Of a DNA stretch of 64,000 bases, positions 1 through 11,138 are shown piece by piece (positions within the stretch are counted from its first letter, which is position 1; the number at the start of each line of letters is the position of its first letter). The stretch is from Hyposmocoma kahamanoa (Eukaryota > Arthropoda > Insecta > Lepidoptera > Cosmopterigidae). The translations under genes were made by a program, and so were the position numbers. The stretch is taken from the NCBI RefSeq assembly GCF_003589595.1, contig NW_020654051.1:10186316-10250315 (forward strand), given 5' to 3'. The notes beneath the pieces are model-generated. The model searched no databases and had not been told where the DNA came from. It worked only from the letters and a program-made list of their open reading frames with translations.

Positions 1-6
1 ATAATA

Positions 7-1276
7 GGGGTTAAAGTATGAAATTGCCGATTTGTACTGAAAATCTAAATTGTTTATTTTTTAAATTTTTAACAAATTTATTTAATCAAAATAGTTGCCA
101 TTATTATCTATACATTGCTGCCATCTAATGGGAAGGTTATTAATGCCTTTGCGATAGAACTCCGACGATCTAGACTGCACAAACTGTGTGAAAGCATTTT
201 GTACTGCCTCCTGGGAAGAAAACTTCTTGTCACGTAGATAATTGTCCAAATCACGAAAAAAATGGTAATCCGTTGGAGCAAGGTCTGGTGAATACGGAGG
301 ATGACGAATGGTTTCTAACTGCAGTTCCTGAAGGGTCAAAATGCTTTCTCGTGCTGTGTGAGGTCTCGCGTTGTCGTGGAGCAATAATGGTGAAGATCGA
401 TTCATGAGTCGGGGCTGTTTTACTGCTAGTTTTGTCAACATGGTTCGGAGTTCGGCACAATAGACATCTGCCGTTATTGCTTGACCAGATCGGAGAAAAC
501 TATAGTGAATAACACCATGCTGAGACCACCAAACAGTTACCATTACCTTTTTATTGGTAAGTTTTGCTTTAGGACACTGTTGTGGCATTTGACCTGGGGT
601 CAGCCATTGCATTTTTCTTTTCCGGTTATCATAAAGAATCCACTTTTCATCACATGTTACAATTCGATCCAATATTCCTTCATTTCTGTACCGGTTCAAC
701 AAGGCAACACAAGTTTCAACACGCGTTTCTTTCTGCAGATCAGTCAAATCATGAGGCACCCATTTTTCGTATTTTTTTATTTTATTGATTTGACGCAAGT
801 GAGTCAATATTGTGGGTAAGGTAACGTTAAACCATGCCGCTAATTCCTGGGTAGTTTGACTAGGATCGGCTTCCACTATCTCTCTTAATTCATCGTTATT
901 CACCTGTGTCTTCCTCGTGACTCGTTCTTTAAGTCGAAATTTCCATCACGAAAGCGTTTAAACCAAAATCGCACGGTGCGTTCATTAGTAGACCCCTCTC
1001 CAAACGCAGCATTGATATTGCGGGCTGTTTCTGCCGCGTTAGTTCCGCGTCGGAACTCGTATTCAAAAATCACTCGAATTTTCGCAGTATCCATCTTTCT
1101 TTTCTAAATTGAATAACAAAAACAATTGAAAGTCGATATTCAAATGTTTCAAATTTAAAAAAAAAATCACAGAAACCATTTGAAAAAAGTTTCATTCGAA
1201 AACCTCAAACCATGAAGATTCTATGAAAATTCAAAGAACCTATTGCAATAAAACGGCAATTTCATACTTTAACCCC
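7..1276 (-). mobile_element. mariner element, cecropia-type (DD34D)
   Basis: The 1270-bp element has matching inverted ends: GGGGTTAAAGTATGAAAT at 7 and its reverse complement ending at 1276. A TA dinucleotide flanks each side (5-6 and 1277-1278), the usual mariner target duplication. The only gene inside is a transposase on the - strand. The transposase resembles the cecropia subfamily (the group that includes human Hsmar1), as judged from remembered family features. An identical element end occurs again at 31839, next to the assembly gap, so this is a multicopy family. Confidence 0.93.
82..1094 (-). pseudogene. mariner transposase, one frameshift
   Basis: Cut-and-paste transposase made of two paired helix-turn-helix motifs and a DDD catalytic domain. 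The N-terminal part (900-1094, begins MDTAKIRVIF) carries the first DNA-binding motif. The rest (82-903) carries the second motif, the WVPHDLT linker and the catalytic core. Core residues are all present: the Asp of TCDEKW, the Asp of LLLHDNARPH, and the Asp of APTDYHFF 34 residues later (D,D34D). Total length is about 340 residues, normal for the family. The two parts lie in different frames, with the shift near 900-915, so this copy cannot make a full protein unless the frameshift is a sequencing error. No other stop is seen. Confidence 0.92.
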
Positions 1277-1824
1277 TAATATATATATATATATACATAT
1301 ATCTATGCACTATATCACCAATATCTACTTGTCTTATATTTATTAATTTATTGTAATGTTGTAAAATAAAAAAGTTGTAAAAGATAACAAAATGAGGTAT
1401 AAAAACACGTTGTAAACTTTTCAGTCATGTCGCCTTCGTTAGCAGATGTGTATCCGACTGAATAATGAGAGTACAGTGAGTGTTTCCATTGTTTAAATTG
1501 AATTATAAATATTTCGTGTTGTAAAGACACAATAACAAAGTGTCGATTTTTTAAAATTTGCGAGTAGCAATAAGGATGTAATGTTTATATGATGTATACG
1601 TAAAATCGATAAATTACCTTTTTACCTCACTCACTCGGAAAGGCTTTCTTTCTCATTAGAAATCTGCGCGCAAAAGCATTTTTTCAGGTTTTTGAAATCC
1701 GAACTTGACTTGGTGTACCACAGTCCATCGGACTGTGGTGCACCTAACTTTTTCCTATGATAAAAAAAAACATAATGACAAGTTCAACTACGCCATTTCT
1801 TATACATTATTTAAGTAATATGTA
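1277..1824. other. Unassigned AT-rich DNA
   Basis: A short (TA)n run sits directly beside the mariner insertion (1277-1300). A strong short hairpin lies at 1712-1744 and is listed separately. I see no convincing coding region. Confidence 0.5.
1712..1744. repeat. Short hairpin, 15-bp arms
   Basis: The arms 1712-1726 (GGTGTACCACAGTCC) and 1730-1744 are complementary at 14 of 15 positions around a 3-base loop. The loop is too tight for a normal microRNA precursor, so this is more likely the centre of a decayed fold-back element or a chance palindrome. Confidence 0.6.
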
Positions 1825-2300
1825 TTATTGTTGACATTAAATTGACACCGATAGCTAAATTTGCTTATTAAATTATTGATATATATTATATATTATTAGT
1901 AAATTATTATTTTGATTCATGGAAGAACTAAAATCATTTCAATAATCACACGAAATTATAAGTACAAAGAATAAAAATGGATGAGATGCAAATTCAGAAC
2001 GCATCCGAAGATTAACATTTTGTTTTAATTTTCGAACGCGTTCCGAAACCCAATTCGTACAGTGCATTGAGTATTTATATAATATTAATCCGTTGGCGTT
2101 GGTATAATTTATTCTTATTATTACTGACATTAAATTGTCAACGATAACACTAATTTTGTTTTATTCGATTATTCTAATTTGTCGAACGAAAGAACTAAAA
2201 TAGTTTCGTTAATCGCATAAAATTGTAAGTATACCAAAAAGAACAAAACGTATGTGGTGAAAGTAAATTCAGAACGCACTCTAAATTAAACGTAATTAAA
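1825..2300. repeat. Diverged tandem duplication, about 290-bp period
   Basis: The stretch 1825-2014 recurs in diverged form at about 2116-2300. Shared landmarks in the same order are 'gacattaaattg', 'gaactaaaat', 'taatc.ca..aaatt.taagta' and 'aaattcagaacgca'. No coding sense is evident in either copy. Confidence 0.6.
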
Positions 2301-3174
2301 AAAAAATGGCGATTCGCTCTGGGCTTTTTGGAGGGAAAAGTGTCGTGTTTATTTTGACTTTCAATTATTTTGTGAAATCTAGTTTAAAGTGGAATAGGAT
2401 AGTGCTATTGTGCCTTAATCGAAGATTAAAACGCGAAATTATACGAATCTCGAACTAAAATACCCGTATCTGCCCGTTCTAAGGAATCCCGAGCCAATCC
2501 AAGCACGCCGCCTCAAATTGCCTATCCCCTTTGTGGCGGCCATATTTACAGAAATATAATTAAACGAAGACATGGCTCAAAAGACTTAATAATGTACCAA
2601 GACTTGGCTGTATGGTGTAAAACCTTTGCCTTTTCCTTTATGGAAAGAAGAAAAAAAATGGCGGGTTTTTGTAGTTCAGTTTTTTCACAAATTAATTTTT
2701 AATTTTAAGTATTATTATGTTTTAAGTTTCTTAATCCTTTGTCGCTTGTTTAAGCTGATGGTTCTATAGCCAATGCTCAACAAATAAATAATAATTAAAC
2801 TTATTTTTTTCAAATTTTCTATTATTCACTTACTGGAGTGAATAAAAGCACTGACTTTGGATTAAGTTGTGCTGTAAGAAATTGAAAGGAAACAAAACAT
2901 TAGAGAGTCTCAGTATTTGTTATAATTCAACTGTTTTTCTTTCATCTTCCATTTTCCTCGCTTTATTGAGGTGAAAAGTTGTGCGTTTCTCTCGGCAGCA
3001 AAGTTTGTTTGCGTCTCGTGCCTAGAAACCCTCGCTACGTTCAGGATTCTATAATTGAATCACTCGTTTCGCCTCGTGGTTCAATGTAGTTTCCTTCGCT
3101 TGTTCAGTTTTCAATACAAGTACTCGCGTCAAACAACATCTTTGCAGCCATAACAAATCACTAATCTCTTCTTC
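2301..3174. other. Unassigned DNA
   Basis: No open frame, repeat family or RNA gene could be supported. The stretch is AT-rich with short oligo-A runs. Confidence 0.4.
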
Positions 3175-3503
3175 TTCCTATTTGAGCTAGGCTTATCAGT
3201 GGAATAGTAAAGTAACCATCTCACTTATCTGATCTAAATAATCTTCCGTAAATAAACTTCCGTCTCTGTCGTCCTCTGCTGTCATTCTTCCCTTCTTTGA
3301 TGTTTCTAAGTAAACTGTCGTGGCGTATCAGATGCCCAAAAATCTTTCCCGTTGGGCTCTCTATTGTCTCTAAATCTTCAATTGTCTCTTGTTTCCTGTT
3401 CAGCTGGTAAATTATTCTTCTATAGGTATCTGTAATCGAGACCTGTTTCTTTATATATTTGCATCATTTTCCTCCAATCAACATTATCAAACGCCTTCTC
3501 CAG
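3175..3503 (-). pseudogene. Non-LTR reverse transcriptase fragment
   Basis: Read on the - strand, 3503 to about 3395 encodes the RT core motif LEKAFDNVDW followed by a K..GLDYRY...IYQLN stretch. This continues from about 3385 to 3175 into the LINE C-terminal signature ETIEDL, GHLIRHD, then NIKEGRM. The central RT including the FADD box is missing, so the two parts are joined by an internal deletion, and stop codons are present. Family members are replicative retrotransposon polyproteins; this is a dead remnant. The clade is uncertain (RTE- or CR1-like). Confidence 0.7.
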
Positions 3504-3758
3504 AAAGCTGTATCAAGGCCCTGGTCCACCTTCGAGGTAAGTTAACGGTAAATGTTAAAGGTACATGCGTTTATTATAGAAAATTATCTTTGTACTTAAC
3601 TTGGATGTGCTCTATGTCACATACATATAAGAACAATACAATTTCACTATTTAATGGTGTAATAAAATAAAAAAAATTAATTGCATTTCAAATACATATT
3701 TGAATAAAATATTCTACCTAAACTTCCTAAATTTGATAGTAAACTGTAAAATTAATTG

Positions 3759-3870
3759 TCATCATCAACCCGTATACTGTAGGAGACGGATTTCCTCTTA
3801 CGAAAAGTTTAGGCCATTAAGCACCCTGCTAATTCAATGTGGGTTAGGGACAAGTCTACAAGGAGTTTTA
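3759..3870 (+). repeat. Lepidopteran-type interspersed repeat fragment
   Basis: The order 'catcatcaacccgtatactg', 'aggccattaagcaccctgct', 'aatgtgggtt' follows the layout of a repeat seen again at 5196, 23850 and 56503 (city-cat start, a 'ggcc.tagtccac' block, 'caatgcggatt'). This copy is diverged and truncated. Confidence 0.45.
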
Positions 3871-4067
3871 TGATCCTTATCCGGCCTGTTAGTTACTATG
3901 TTTTTTAAGGCAGGAATTTAACAAACTAAGCTGAATATGATACGAATACTTCACGAGACTCCATGGTGCACACCCCTAGGCATTTTAAGTCAAGTCTTTT
4001 ACGTAGGAAAAATCATTCTCCCTATAATTTTAAACTACACCCGGGCCGGGAGAAGCATTATCGCGAA

Positions 4068-4150
4068 GCGTGGTCTAAGTTGATTTCTCTCGTGAGTTTG
4101 GATGTAATTTGTAGTTGTTTATGTGTTATTATCCACGGCACATAAATAAA
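4068..4150 (+). repeat. SINE body fragment (family of 22314, 28850, 50718)
   Basis: The stretch 'tctctcgtgagtttggatgtaatttg' to 'tccacggcac' matches the body of the tRNA-derived SINE whose copies with heads lie at 22314, 28850 and 50718. The tRNA-like head is absent here. Confidence 0.6.
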
Positions 4151-4304
4151 TAAAAAAATTGGGCTGTCACTGATTTTAATTATATGTTTTATAATATGAG
4201 TCTGTAACCTAGTACTCATGTATTTATTTTGTACTGAGTATTGAATATTAAAAAAACAAAAGACCTCAGAGTGATTTCCAAAAACCTAGCTGCTTTTTCT
4301 TTGA

Positions 4305-4615
4305 CGACTTCGATGTCCAACGGTTTGCACTAAGTGCGCTGAATGAAGAGGTTCCGGGTTAAATTCCCGGTAGCATCAATTTCGGAAATGATATTTTGTA
4401 AATTGGCTCTGTAGGGCTAGCACGACAGGAGATACTGCTATTCTCGCATAGAGATCTCGCGCTTAATGTCGCTCTCGCGCATGTAGCACCTTGCCGTGCT
4501 AACCCTACTGGTCTGGGTGTTCTGAGTAGTAAGTGCCCCACAGTGAATTCCGTTATTCTGGCACTCATACTACGTGCATACCGCCTATAGTATCAGTGCC
4601 AGAGCGTTATTATTT
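4305..4615 (+). repeat. tRNA-derived SINE with palindromic body
   Basis: The head has an A-box-like 'tgtccaacggtttgcac' and a B-box/T-arm-like hairpin CCGGGTTAAATTCCCGG (4354-4370). The body 4408-4512 contains imperfect inverted arms around 'gtagggctagcacg' and 'cgtgctaaccctact'. It then shares 'ctggtctgggtgttct' and 'gaattccgtt.ctctgg.act' with the oppositely oriented copy at 7155-7330, which lacks the palindrome. Confidence 0.7.
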
Positions 4616-5195
4616 TTGTGTTCGTTCAACGTAGTTTAAGTACTAAATTAAAATGCTTGAAATAGTATTAAATGTTTCTAATAAAATATAAAAAAGAAGC
4701 TTTTTGTATATATAATTAATATGCGACTGGTCATACGCTGGGTACGATAGAAATTTAATATAAAATGGAAATTCAATCTCAGTAGAATGTTTTGTTTACC
4801 TATAGAAAACTTGTTACACAAAACTTGTCTAGTTGTTATAATATACACAATAATATTGTTTGTAAACGAGACGTTGCTATTGATTAATCGTCTTCGTTTA
4901 CGAAGCTTGTTTGTGATGATGGATATACCTAAGTTCTCTTGGAAATGTTTATTATACTCTTATCCATCATCTTAGACTAGACACGTACCCATCAGTGGAA
5001 TGCACTTAGATGTGAAGGTATTATATATAGATAGTATGAAAATTCACTCAAGCAAAGTACACATATTTTCCGTAGTCAGTCATTAATTTGTTATTCTATT
5101 AATAATCATTATTATTCTGTTATACAGCCTAAAGTTCTATTATGTTATATTATACGTACAAAATAGTAGTTGACAAGGTATTAATAAATAGTTAC
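4616..5195. other. Unassigned AT-rich DNA
   Basis: Several short open frames exist but none has a recognisable domain or splice context. I see no repeat that I can name. Confidence 0.4.
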
Positions 5196-5312
5196 CCTGT
5201 ATTGAGTCCCAGTTGGGCACCGGCCTTCTCTCACAATGGGAGTGTAGTTCCCACGAGGCCCAACGCGGATTGGGAACTTCACACATACCCAGCATTAACG
5301 TGCTTTGCATTA

Positions 5313-5612
5313 TTTCTTAATAAATTAATTCCGCCTACCCCTTTCCATCATCAGGGGACCAGACGTAGGCTGGGGTTGCACCCCTATGTTGTGGATATTC
5401 CAAGGATTTGCACGAAGCGTTTCCCTTCCTCATTTATATGTCGAACGGCTATGGAGTGAAATTCCTTGCCTTCAGACTTGTTCCCTGAACGTTACAATTT
5501 GGACCTTTTCAAGGCGAGAGTGAATAGACATTATTTAGGTGTGCACGCTCCAGCGTCACTTTCCATCAGGTGAGATGGAAGTTAAATGCGCGTTTATTTT
5601 TTAATAAAAAGA
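5313..5612 (+). pseudogene. Jockey-type LINE 3' end, ORF2 C-terminus
   Basis: The stretch encodes the end of a Jockey-like ORF2 (LIPPTPFHHQ, then GLHPYVVDIP, then a WNSLPS-like block), a degenerate 'tcaaggcgagagtgaatag', a 'cactttccatcaggtgagatgg' tail and an A-rich end. The same tail follows the fuller LINE at 26806-27075 and occurs in antisense at 27362 and 52238. A frameshift splits the coding part. It is a 5'-truncated dead copy. Confidence 0.8.
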
Positions 5613-5733
5613 AAAAGATTGCCTCGCGATGTTTACCTTTACCGAAATGCTCATAGTAAATTTCAAATTCCGAAAAACTCAGAGGTGCAAGCCCGGATTC
5701 GAAACCACAACCCTTTGCTTGAGAGGCGGTAGG

Positions 5734-5960
5734 CTGCTAACAGATTGACTGCATGTTCGTATTAATGCACGAAGTCATAATCAACTTCATGCAGCCGAGC
5801 CCACGACTGCATGAAGTTGATAAAGACATCACGCACTAAAAGCGTACAGTCGATATCGGCTGCATGGAGTCGGCTTCAACTGCGTTTAGTTGATGCGTGA
5901 AGTAGTTATCAACTTCTTGCAGTCGAGGCCCCTTGCAACATGCACACAATCTGTTAGCAG
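5734..5960. mobile_element. MITE, 227 bp, 24-bp terminal inverted repeats
   Basis: The ends 5734-5757 and 5937-5960 are inverted copies (CTGCTAACAGATTG...TGCATGTT) with two mismatches. Inside lies a perfect 15-bp palindrome pair, 5780-5794 and 5807-5821 (ATCAACTTCATGCAG), plus several further variants of the same motif. No coding capacity. No target duplication could be fixed with confidence. Confidence 0.8.
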
Positions 5961-6374
5961 GCTTAGGCTAATCAAAACGGTCTTTTAACATTTGATACCA
6001 TTGAATGCTCTTCAAAAAGTTCAATGCTATTTCAGTCAAAGCTTAAGACAAAAAAGCGGGCATAAATGCAGTATAAATAAATTTATCAGGCTTGATCAGC
6101 TGCAGCAGTGTGGCCCAAAACGGTTTCTATGTCGGTATTCAGTGTTCGTGGCTAAAGGATCAATTTACCTGATGCAAGAACCAGGTGCGCCCCATTGCCC
6201 CGGATTAATGGAGTGAAATTGGTTCGGGATAAGACCTATTCATCAAAGTGAGTAGTTAGAGGCAAGCCAATGATTTATGCTATGAATTTGACCTAAATAA
6301 TATTGTTCATGATGGTAAGTTTATTATATTGTTGGCAAACTTGTTGATTGTCTACTTTAAAGTTTGGCTCTCAC

Positions 6375-6573
6375 AAAATGGGCATACTTAGTTTTACGAT
6401 TAAGGGTTGTATCCCCTTTGGCAGCACGCTTCGGCACTGCAGCCGTACTAAAATTGTGTTTTATGCGAGGTTCGTTTCGTAAGCGTGTTCGTGATATTCC
6501 ACATAAAACAGTCCTCAAATGAGCTGATAAGTGTACTCCAACCCTTAGTCGTAAAACTTACTATGCCCATTTT
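6375..6573. mobile_element. MITE, 199 bp, about 35-bp terminal inverted repeats
   Basis: The left end 6375-6409 (AAAATGGGCATACTTAG...) and right end 6539-6573 are inverted copies that differ at a few positions and by one indel. The interior has no open frame. The superfamily cannot be assigned because no clear target duplication is visible. Confidence 0.8.
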
Positions 6574-7039
6574 ACGCTGCCTTAATCCGATTGCTCAAGT
6601 TTTTCGGGCGTCACGGAAATAGGCGAACATAATAATAATTATGATAATAATTTGTGGACTAAATACTAAAACTTATTTTATTTTATTTAATAAACAATAA
6701 TTTACAAATAAATAATAATTAAAAATTAAAAAGAAACGTAATAAATATTACATGGTTCTATTTTCTGATATAATCAATCTTAATTAAAATTATGCTCCCT
6801 TTAATTTGCAGTTGTAAAAATTTGAACATTAGAAACATTAGACATTAGAAATCATTATAAAAAGCAAAGTTCTTAAATTTCAAAATAATATTGTAAAAAG
6901 TAAATCCATAGAGGGGTCTATAATTTGCTGTGCCCTACAGGGTCCATAATGCGCTGTTAACTTAGCTGTAAATAAGCCTTTTCCATCTTGTGTACCATTA
7001 TGGTAAATGCAATAAAGAATTGTATTGAATTAAACAAAC
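6574..7039. other. Mostly unassigned; possible LINE tail at its end
   Basis: The stretch is very AT-rich. The segment 6935-7030, ending 'accattatggtaaatgcaataaagaattgtattg', resembles the 3' end of a non-LTR retroelement, but no coding part is attached. Confidence 0.35.
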
Positions 7040-7043
7040 TAAG

Positions 7044-7150
7044 GACTTTTTTTTTAGGTACCAAGTGACGCGACGAACAAGTCGTGCACCAGTGGTACGC
7101 GACAAGAAAAGCCTGTCCATAGCTTTAAATCGGCACAAACTACCCTGGAC
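7044..7150 (+). repeat. Interspersed repeat family 'acgaacaagtcgtgc', truncated copy
   Basis: An oligo-T run is followed by 'accaagtgacgcgacgaacaagtcgtgcacc' and then 'agctttaaat'. The same order is found at 12148-12384 (-), 45993-46274 (+) and 55174-55360 (+). The function and class of the family are not recognised. Confidence 0.6.
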
Positions 7151-7154
7151 GAAT

Positions 7155-7330
7155 ACTTGAAAAAATTACCTGCACTGTGAGTACCAGAGCAACGGAATTC
7201 ACTCCAGTGCACTACCTAGAACACCCAGACCAGCCAATTCAGAAAAGTTCATTTCTCAAATTAGTGGATTGAACCCGGGACCTCCTCTAGTGTACACAGT
7301 GCATACCGTTGGGCCACCGAGGTCGTCAAT
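7155..7330 (-). repeat. tRNA-derived SINE, second copy
   Basis: Read on the - strand from 7330, it has an A-box-like 'ggtggcccaacggtatgcac' and a B-box region 'cccgggttcaatccac'. The body shares 'ctggtctgggtgttct' and 'gaattccgttgctctgg' with 4305-4615. Confidence 0.7.
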
Positions 7331-9639
7331 TAGAAAATTGACAACTATTTGGATTATTTCAACACAGTTATGATATTCTGATACCGACAATTACTAAAAA
7401 TCGTACAATTATTCAAATACACAGCAACCTTAAAATAATATTTACTCTAGATTTAGGTATCCAATAAGCAATTTGAAAATGTGTATTCAGTTGCTAACAT
7501 TTTGGACACAAAGGTTTCACTTGTACATTTGATTCAGCCTTTGTTTTTTATTTATTAATAATAAATATATTAATTAGAAAATAAATATTGAAAAAGAATA
7601 ATAATTTTCAGCTATACATTTATTAACACTGTAGAGTCTAAAACTTGCGATTTTGTAGGAAGCGAACGAAGTATCTAACTATTGTTTACGGGACGTAGAC
7701 AAAAAGCTTTGTTTAACGCAAGAGTAGACGGTGAAATGGAGGACAAAATCTGAATGTCGCTGTTTTAGGCTTCACTGAACTTCACTCACTATAACAGCTT
7801 TGAATGGAACTTTACGGCGTAGTAATGAAATCTTGGGGTACGTTTGTGCTCATGTATTTTATAGTGTTTATATAACACTAAAATATACAACATAGTCATG
7901 AAAAGGCCAGGTTAATAGTACCAAGAATGTACGAGACTTATGTTAGGAACATAGTAATTGGAGGCGCATAGTTTCTGCCGGTCCCACTGAGAGATTGGGC
8001 ATGGTAGTTTGTATGTACGCAGTTTAATATTTATAAAGCAGACTGCAGAGCAGAAATACTGCCCAATACGAGCATTTAATAACAATTGGACAGTTTTTCT
8101 TTAGTGTAAGTTATGAGAATAAAATGAGAAAGAAAAAGAGAAAAATGTGTGGTTCCATTTAACGTCGTAACTTCGTACCCTAAAGATTTTTTTTTTATAA
8201 AACAAGAAGAAATACGTCTCATAATGCCTTTTAAAGAATGTCCTAAATACTTTCATTTTTCTTCTTTTTCACACATCGTCGTTAACAACTTTGCTCGTTG
8301 AGTTTTAATGTAGACTTAGAAACTTACTCTTTACATTTACATTTCCATACCATTGACCTACAAATCCTTACTATTATAATAATGAATAAAAATTGTACTG
8401 TTTACCTACACATCATTGTATAAAGGGACTTTTATGTTGTTGTATAGTGACTATAGTGCAGTTTGTTTACAGAGAAGAGAATAAAACTATACGCAGGGTT
8501 TTGCGGAGCTTACCTTTTTTCTTTTTTTAATTAAATGGCACTAGAATACATTGTTGCTTCTTGAAAAATGTTCTAGCGCAACCACTATATTTTTAATCTA
8601 TAAATTCAATCTTCCTAAGTAGACAGTAAAAAGAAAACTGTTGTGAATTAGCGAATAGCTCAGTTTTGGCTTCCTTCCAGTTGTTCGTAGAGTTTATGTT
8701 TGTGTTAGGTACGCCATAGTAGTAAATTGAGCTTTTGGAGTGCAGAAATAATTTGTAGAATGTAGGAACGAGTTGTCGCTACGTTTTTGGCACTTCAACG
8801 AAATGCCATAAAAATATAAGAATAAAACGTATAGACAACAGACAATTGTGTAACTTGCATGCATGGAATTAATAAGTACACGAAGTACTTATTAATTCCA
8901 TGCTTGCATGTTATTTTCAAATTCTAAAGTTGGTACTGCCGCTGTGTATAAAAACTGTAACTTGCTTAAAAATTAATTAATGTTATTGTTGAATTTTACG
9001 TTGATGCATTTAAGTTGTTTGTTGTTGTTGTTATACTTTGGCAATGATCTTATATATACAAAAAAGGTTTGGATTAAAAGGGGTTTCCATAAAAGACGTG
9101 TAGATTTTGACAGTTCATAGCGGCCACGTTGGTGAGTTGATTTGCCTGAAGACCATAAAATGTGATCGATTGAACAACAGACGATTGAAGTCTCTGCAAA
9201 ATTGTGTGCGTCAGGTAAGATTTACGACTTAATTCATCGGCGTCATTGTCGTCTGAGACTAGTGAATATAACGCATTGATATATATGAAAGCTCTACTCA
9301 AGTCTGATATGTACAGTAGCAAGTGTAAAATTTCTGACTAAATAAAACTGCAGACATATATTAAAAAATAATATATTCTTTCTGAAAACAACAATTATTG
9401 TATTATTTTTTATTGCCGCCATTAGAGAGCTGAGCTCTTCACAGTTCTCTTGAGTAGTAACAATTAGACACTAATTTATTAGTAATTAGAATGAGTGTTA
9501 TATATCATATTATTATACGTAATTTAATGAAACATTAAAATAACGTCATTCCTGTTGCATATTAAACACAATATACAGTTTCATATATTGACTTCATTTA
9601 AGAAGAACACAAAGAACATACTAATATAAAAATAATTTA
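7331..9639. other. Unassigned DNA
   Basis: About 2.3 kb without a supportable gene. Apart from the palindrome at 8851-8913 I see only AT-rich single-copy-looking sequence with small chance open frames. Confidence 0.4.
8851..8913. repeat. 63-bp palindrome, 29-bp arms
   Basis: The arms 8851-8879 and 8885-8913 are complementary at 27 of 29 positions around the 5-base loop 'acgaa'. The inner 19 positions (GCATGGAATTAATAAGTAC) pair perfectly. It could be a relic of a fold-back element or a structured RNA; nothing nearby decides between them. Confidence 0.75.
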
Positions 9640-9647
9640 GTTACAAG

Positions 9648-10023
9648 CTTAGAATAATAACGCATAGAATGATAGTTTCATATCAAACGAACTGTCACAA
9701 GTGAGGCAAAAATCAAATTCATGTAGGCTAGTTTTTGTAGTAGGTTAATTTTCGGTTTTAGTGAACATTTATATAAAAATACAAGTTGAAACGCGTTACT
9801 TCCTTGTGGAATGTGATGTTAGTGTCTATTTTGTTTGTCTGACGTATTTTTACACTCATTTACCGCACATTTCGTCATTTTTAGCTAAAATTCTGAAGCT
9901 GTTCGCGGTGCAAGTTGACCTTGAGCATTGAAGGCCCGCCCGCTCGCGTAGGCCCTTTGGGAGCGCTTCAATTTGCCTCACTTAGCGTGTGCGGGCTTGG
10001 TTTCTATGCGTTATTATTCTAAG
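9648..10023 (-). mobile_element. Non-autonomous P-like (THAP) element, 376 bp
   Basis: The element begins CTTAGAATAATAACGCATAG and ends with its reverse complement, and is flanked by a perfect 8-bp duplication GTTACAAG (9640-9647 and 10024-10031). Read on the - strand it keeps the start of a THAP-type zinc finger (ATG, MTKCAV.ECKN), followed soon by a stop. It then jumps to the other element end. The same ends and THAP start are in the 1937-bp copy at 32971-34907, so this is an internally deleted relative. THAP domain plus 8-bp duplications point to the P superfamily; that assignment is inference. Confidence 0.85.
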
Positions 10024-10031
10024 GTTACAAG

Positions 10032-11097
10032 CTATAAAATACTATACTTAAATGTATCATTCACTTTTATGTAATCTAACACAAGGACATAAGAACGTCG
10101 TGTTTCGTATTCAGCAACGTGATTAAATTGCAATTTATTGACAGAATCTCTGGGGTTACAGATTCGGGAGCTAGCCTCCCTTTGACATCGCCGTTTTGAG
10201 TTCGCGCTACTGATCGCTTTCATTTTACATCAAATCGCAATATTGATGTTTAAGGTTACATCTTCAAAATGACACCTTTTCAGGAGACAGTTTTATACAT
10301 TCTACAAACGAAATTTATCTCTAACTTTTTTATACTTAAATAGGAGAGTTATAAAATTTGACATGAACATAATTTCTTTCATGTACTTCGTATTATTTTT
10401 ATGACATGATCACATATTGCTTTATTATACCAAGGGTACGAATTGTCTTCGAGTCTTCTTCTGCATGAAAAGAATATTTGTATTATATTTTATATTGGAA
10501 TGTTCTTCAGATGACTAGTCTAGTACAACCTCTTCGTTTGCAGCCAATTCAAAAGATCATCTTTTTGCATGTTGATTTTTCTTTGTAAATTTTTAAAATG
10601 GTTTCTAATTATTTTGTTCCATTTCAATCATTTTTATTAGGTAGGGTATTGCATGAGACGATCCTTATCAAATTAGCCCTGTTTCTAGGTAACTTAATCT
10701 TTGGTGTTGTCATTTTTTTGCGTGTGTGTTGAATAATACACTTCATATATACTTAATTTGTTTCATATAATTCGTATTATTTTTAAGTCTTTCACTTGAT
10801 AAAAGCACTTTTGACTTATCATAACGTGTGGCTTTATTCTATACCATGGGTACAAGTTACATAAAAGGTGATCAAAGTCTCAGAACGTTTTATCTGACAA
10901 AACGCAGTACAAACATATATAGTACAATTAACATATGTACCTTACGTTAGATATACCTGTGTACATATAAGACTACCAAGATCGATGAAAACATATAATT
11001 AGGTTTTATTTTGCCACAACATTTCAATTGTCTCCATGTCTCTTTCATTATGTATCTCATTTTGTTGAAACTAATGTTAATTTGGTATGTATCTACA

Positions 11098-11138
<41 letters not shown>

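Larger units (their letters stand above)
5196..5985 (+). repeat. Lepidopteran interspersed repeat split by two insertions
   Basis: The left part (5196-5312) has the 'cagttgggcaccggccttctctcacaatgg' start and 'caacgcggattggga' block. The right part (5613-5733) has 'cctcgcgatgtttaccttt', 'attccgaaaaactcagaggtgcaagcccgg' and 'gagaggcggtagg'. The final piece follows at 5961-5985. A Jockey tail (5313-5612) and a MITE (5734-5960) interrupt it, so this repeat is the oldest layer here. Confidence 0.65.
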
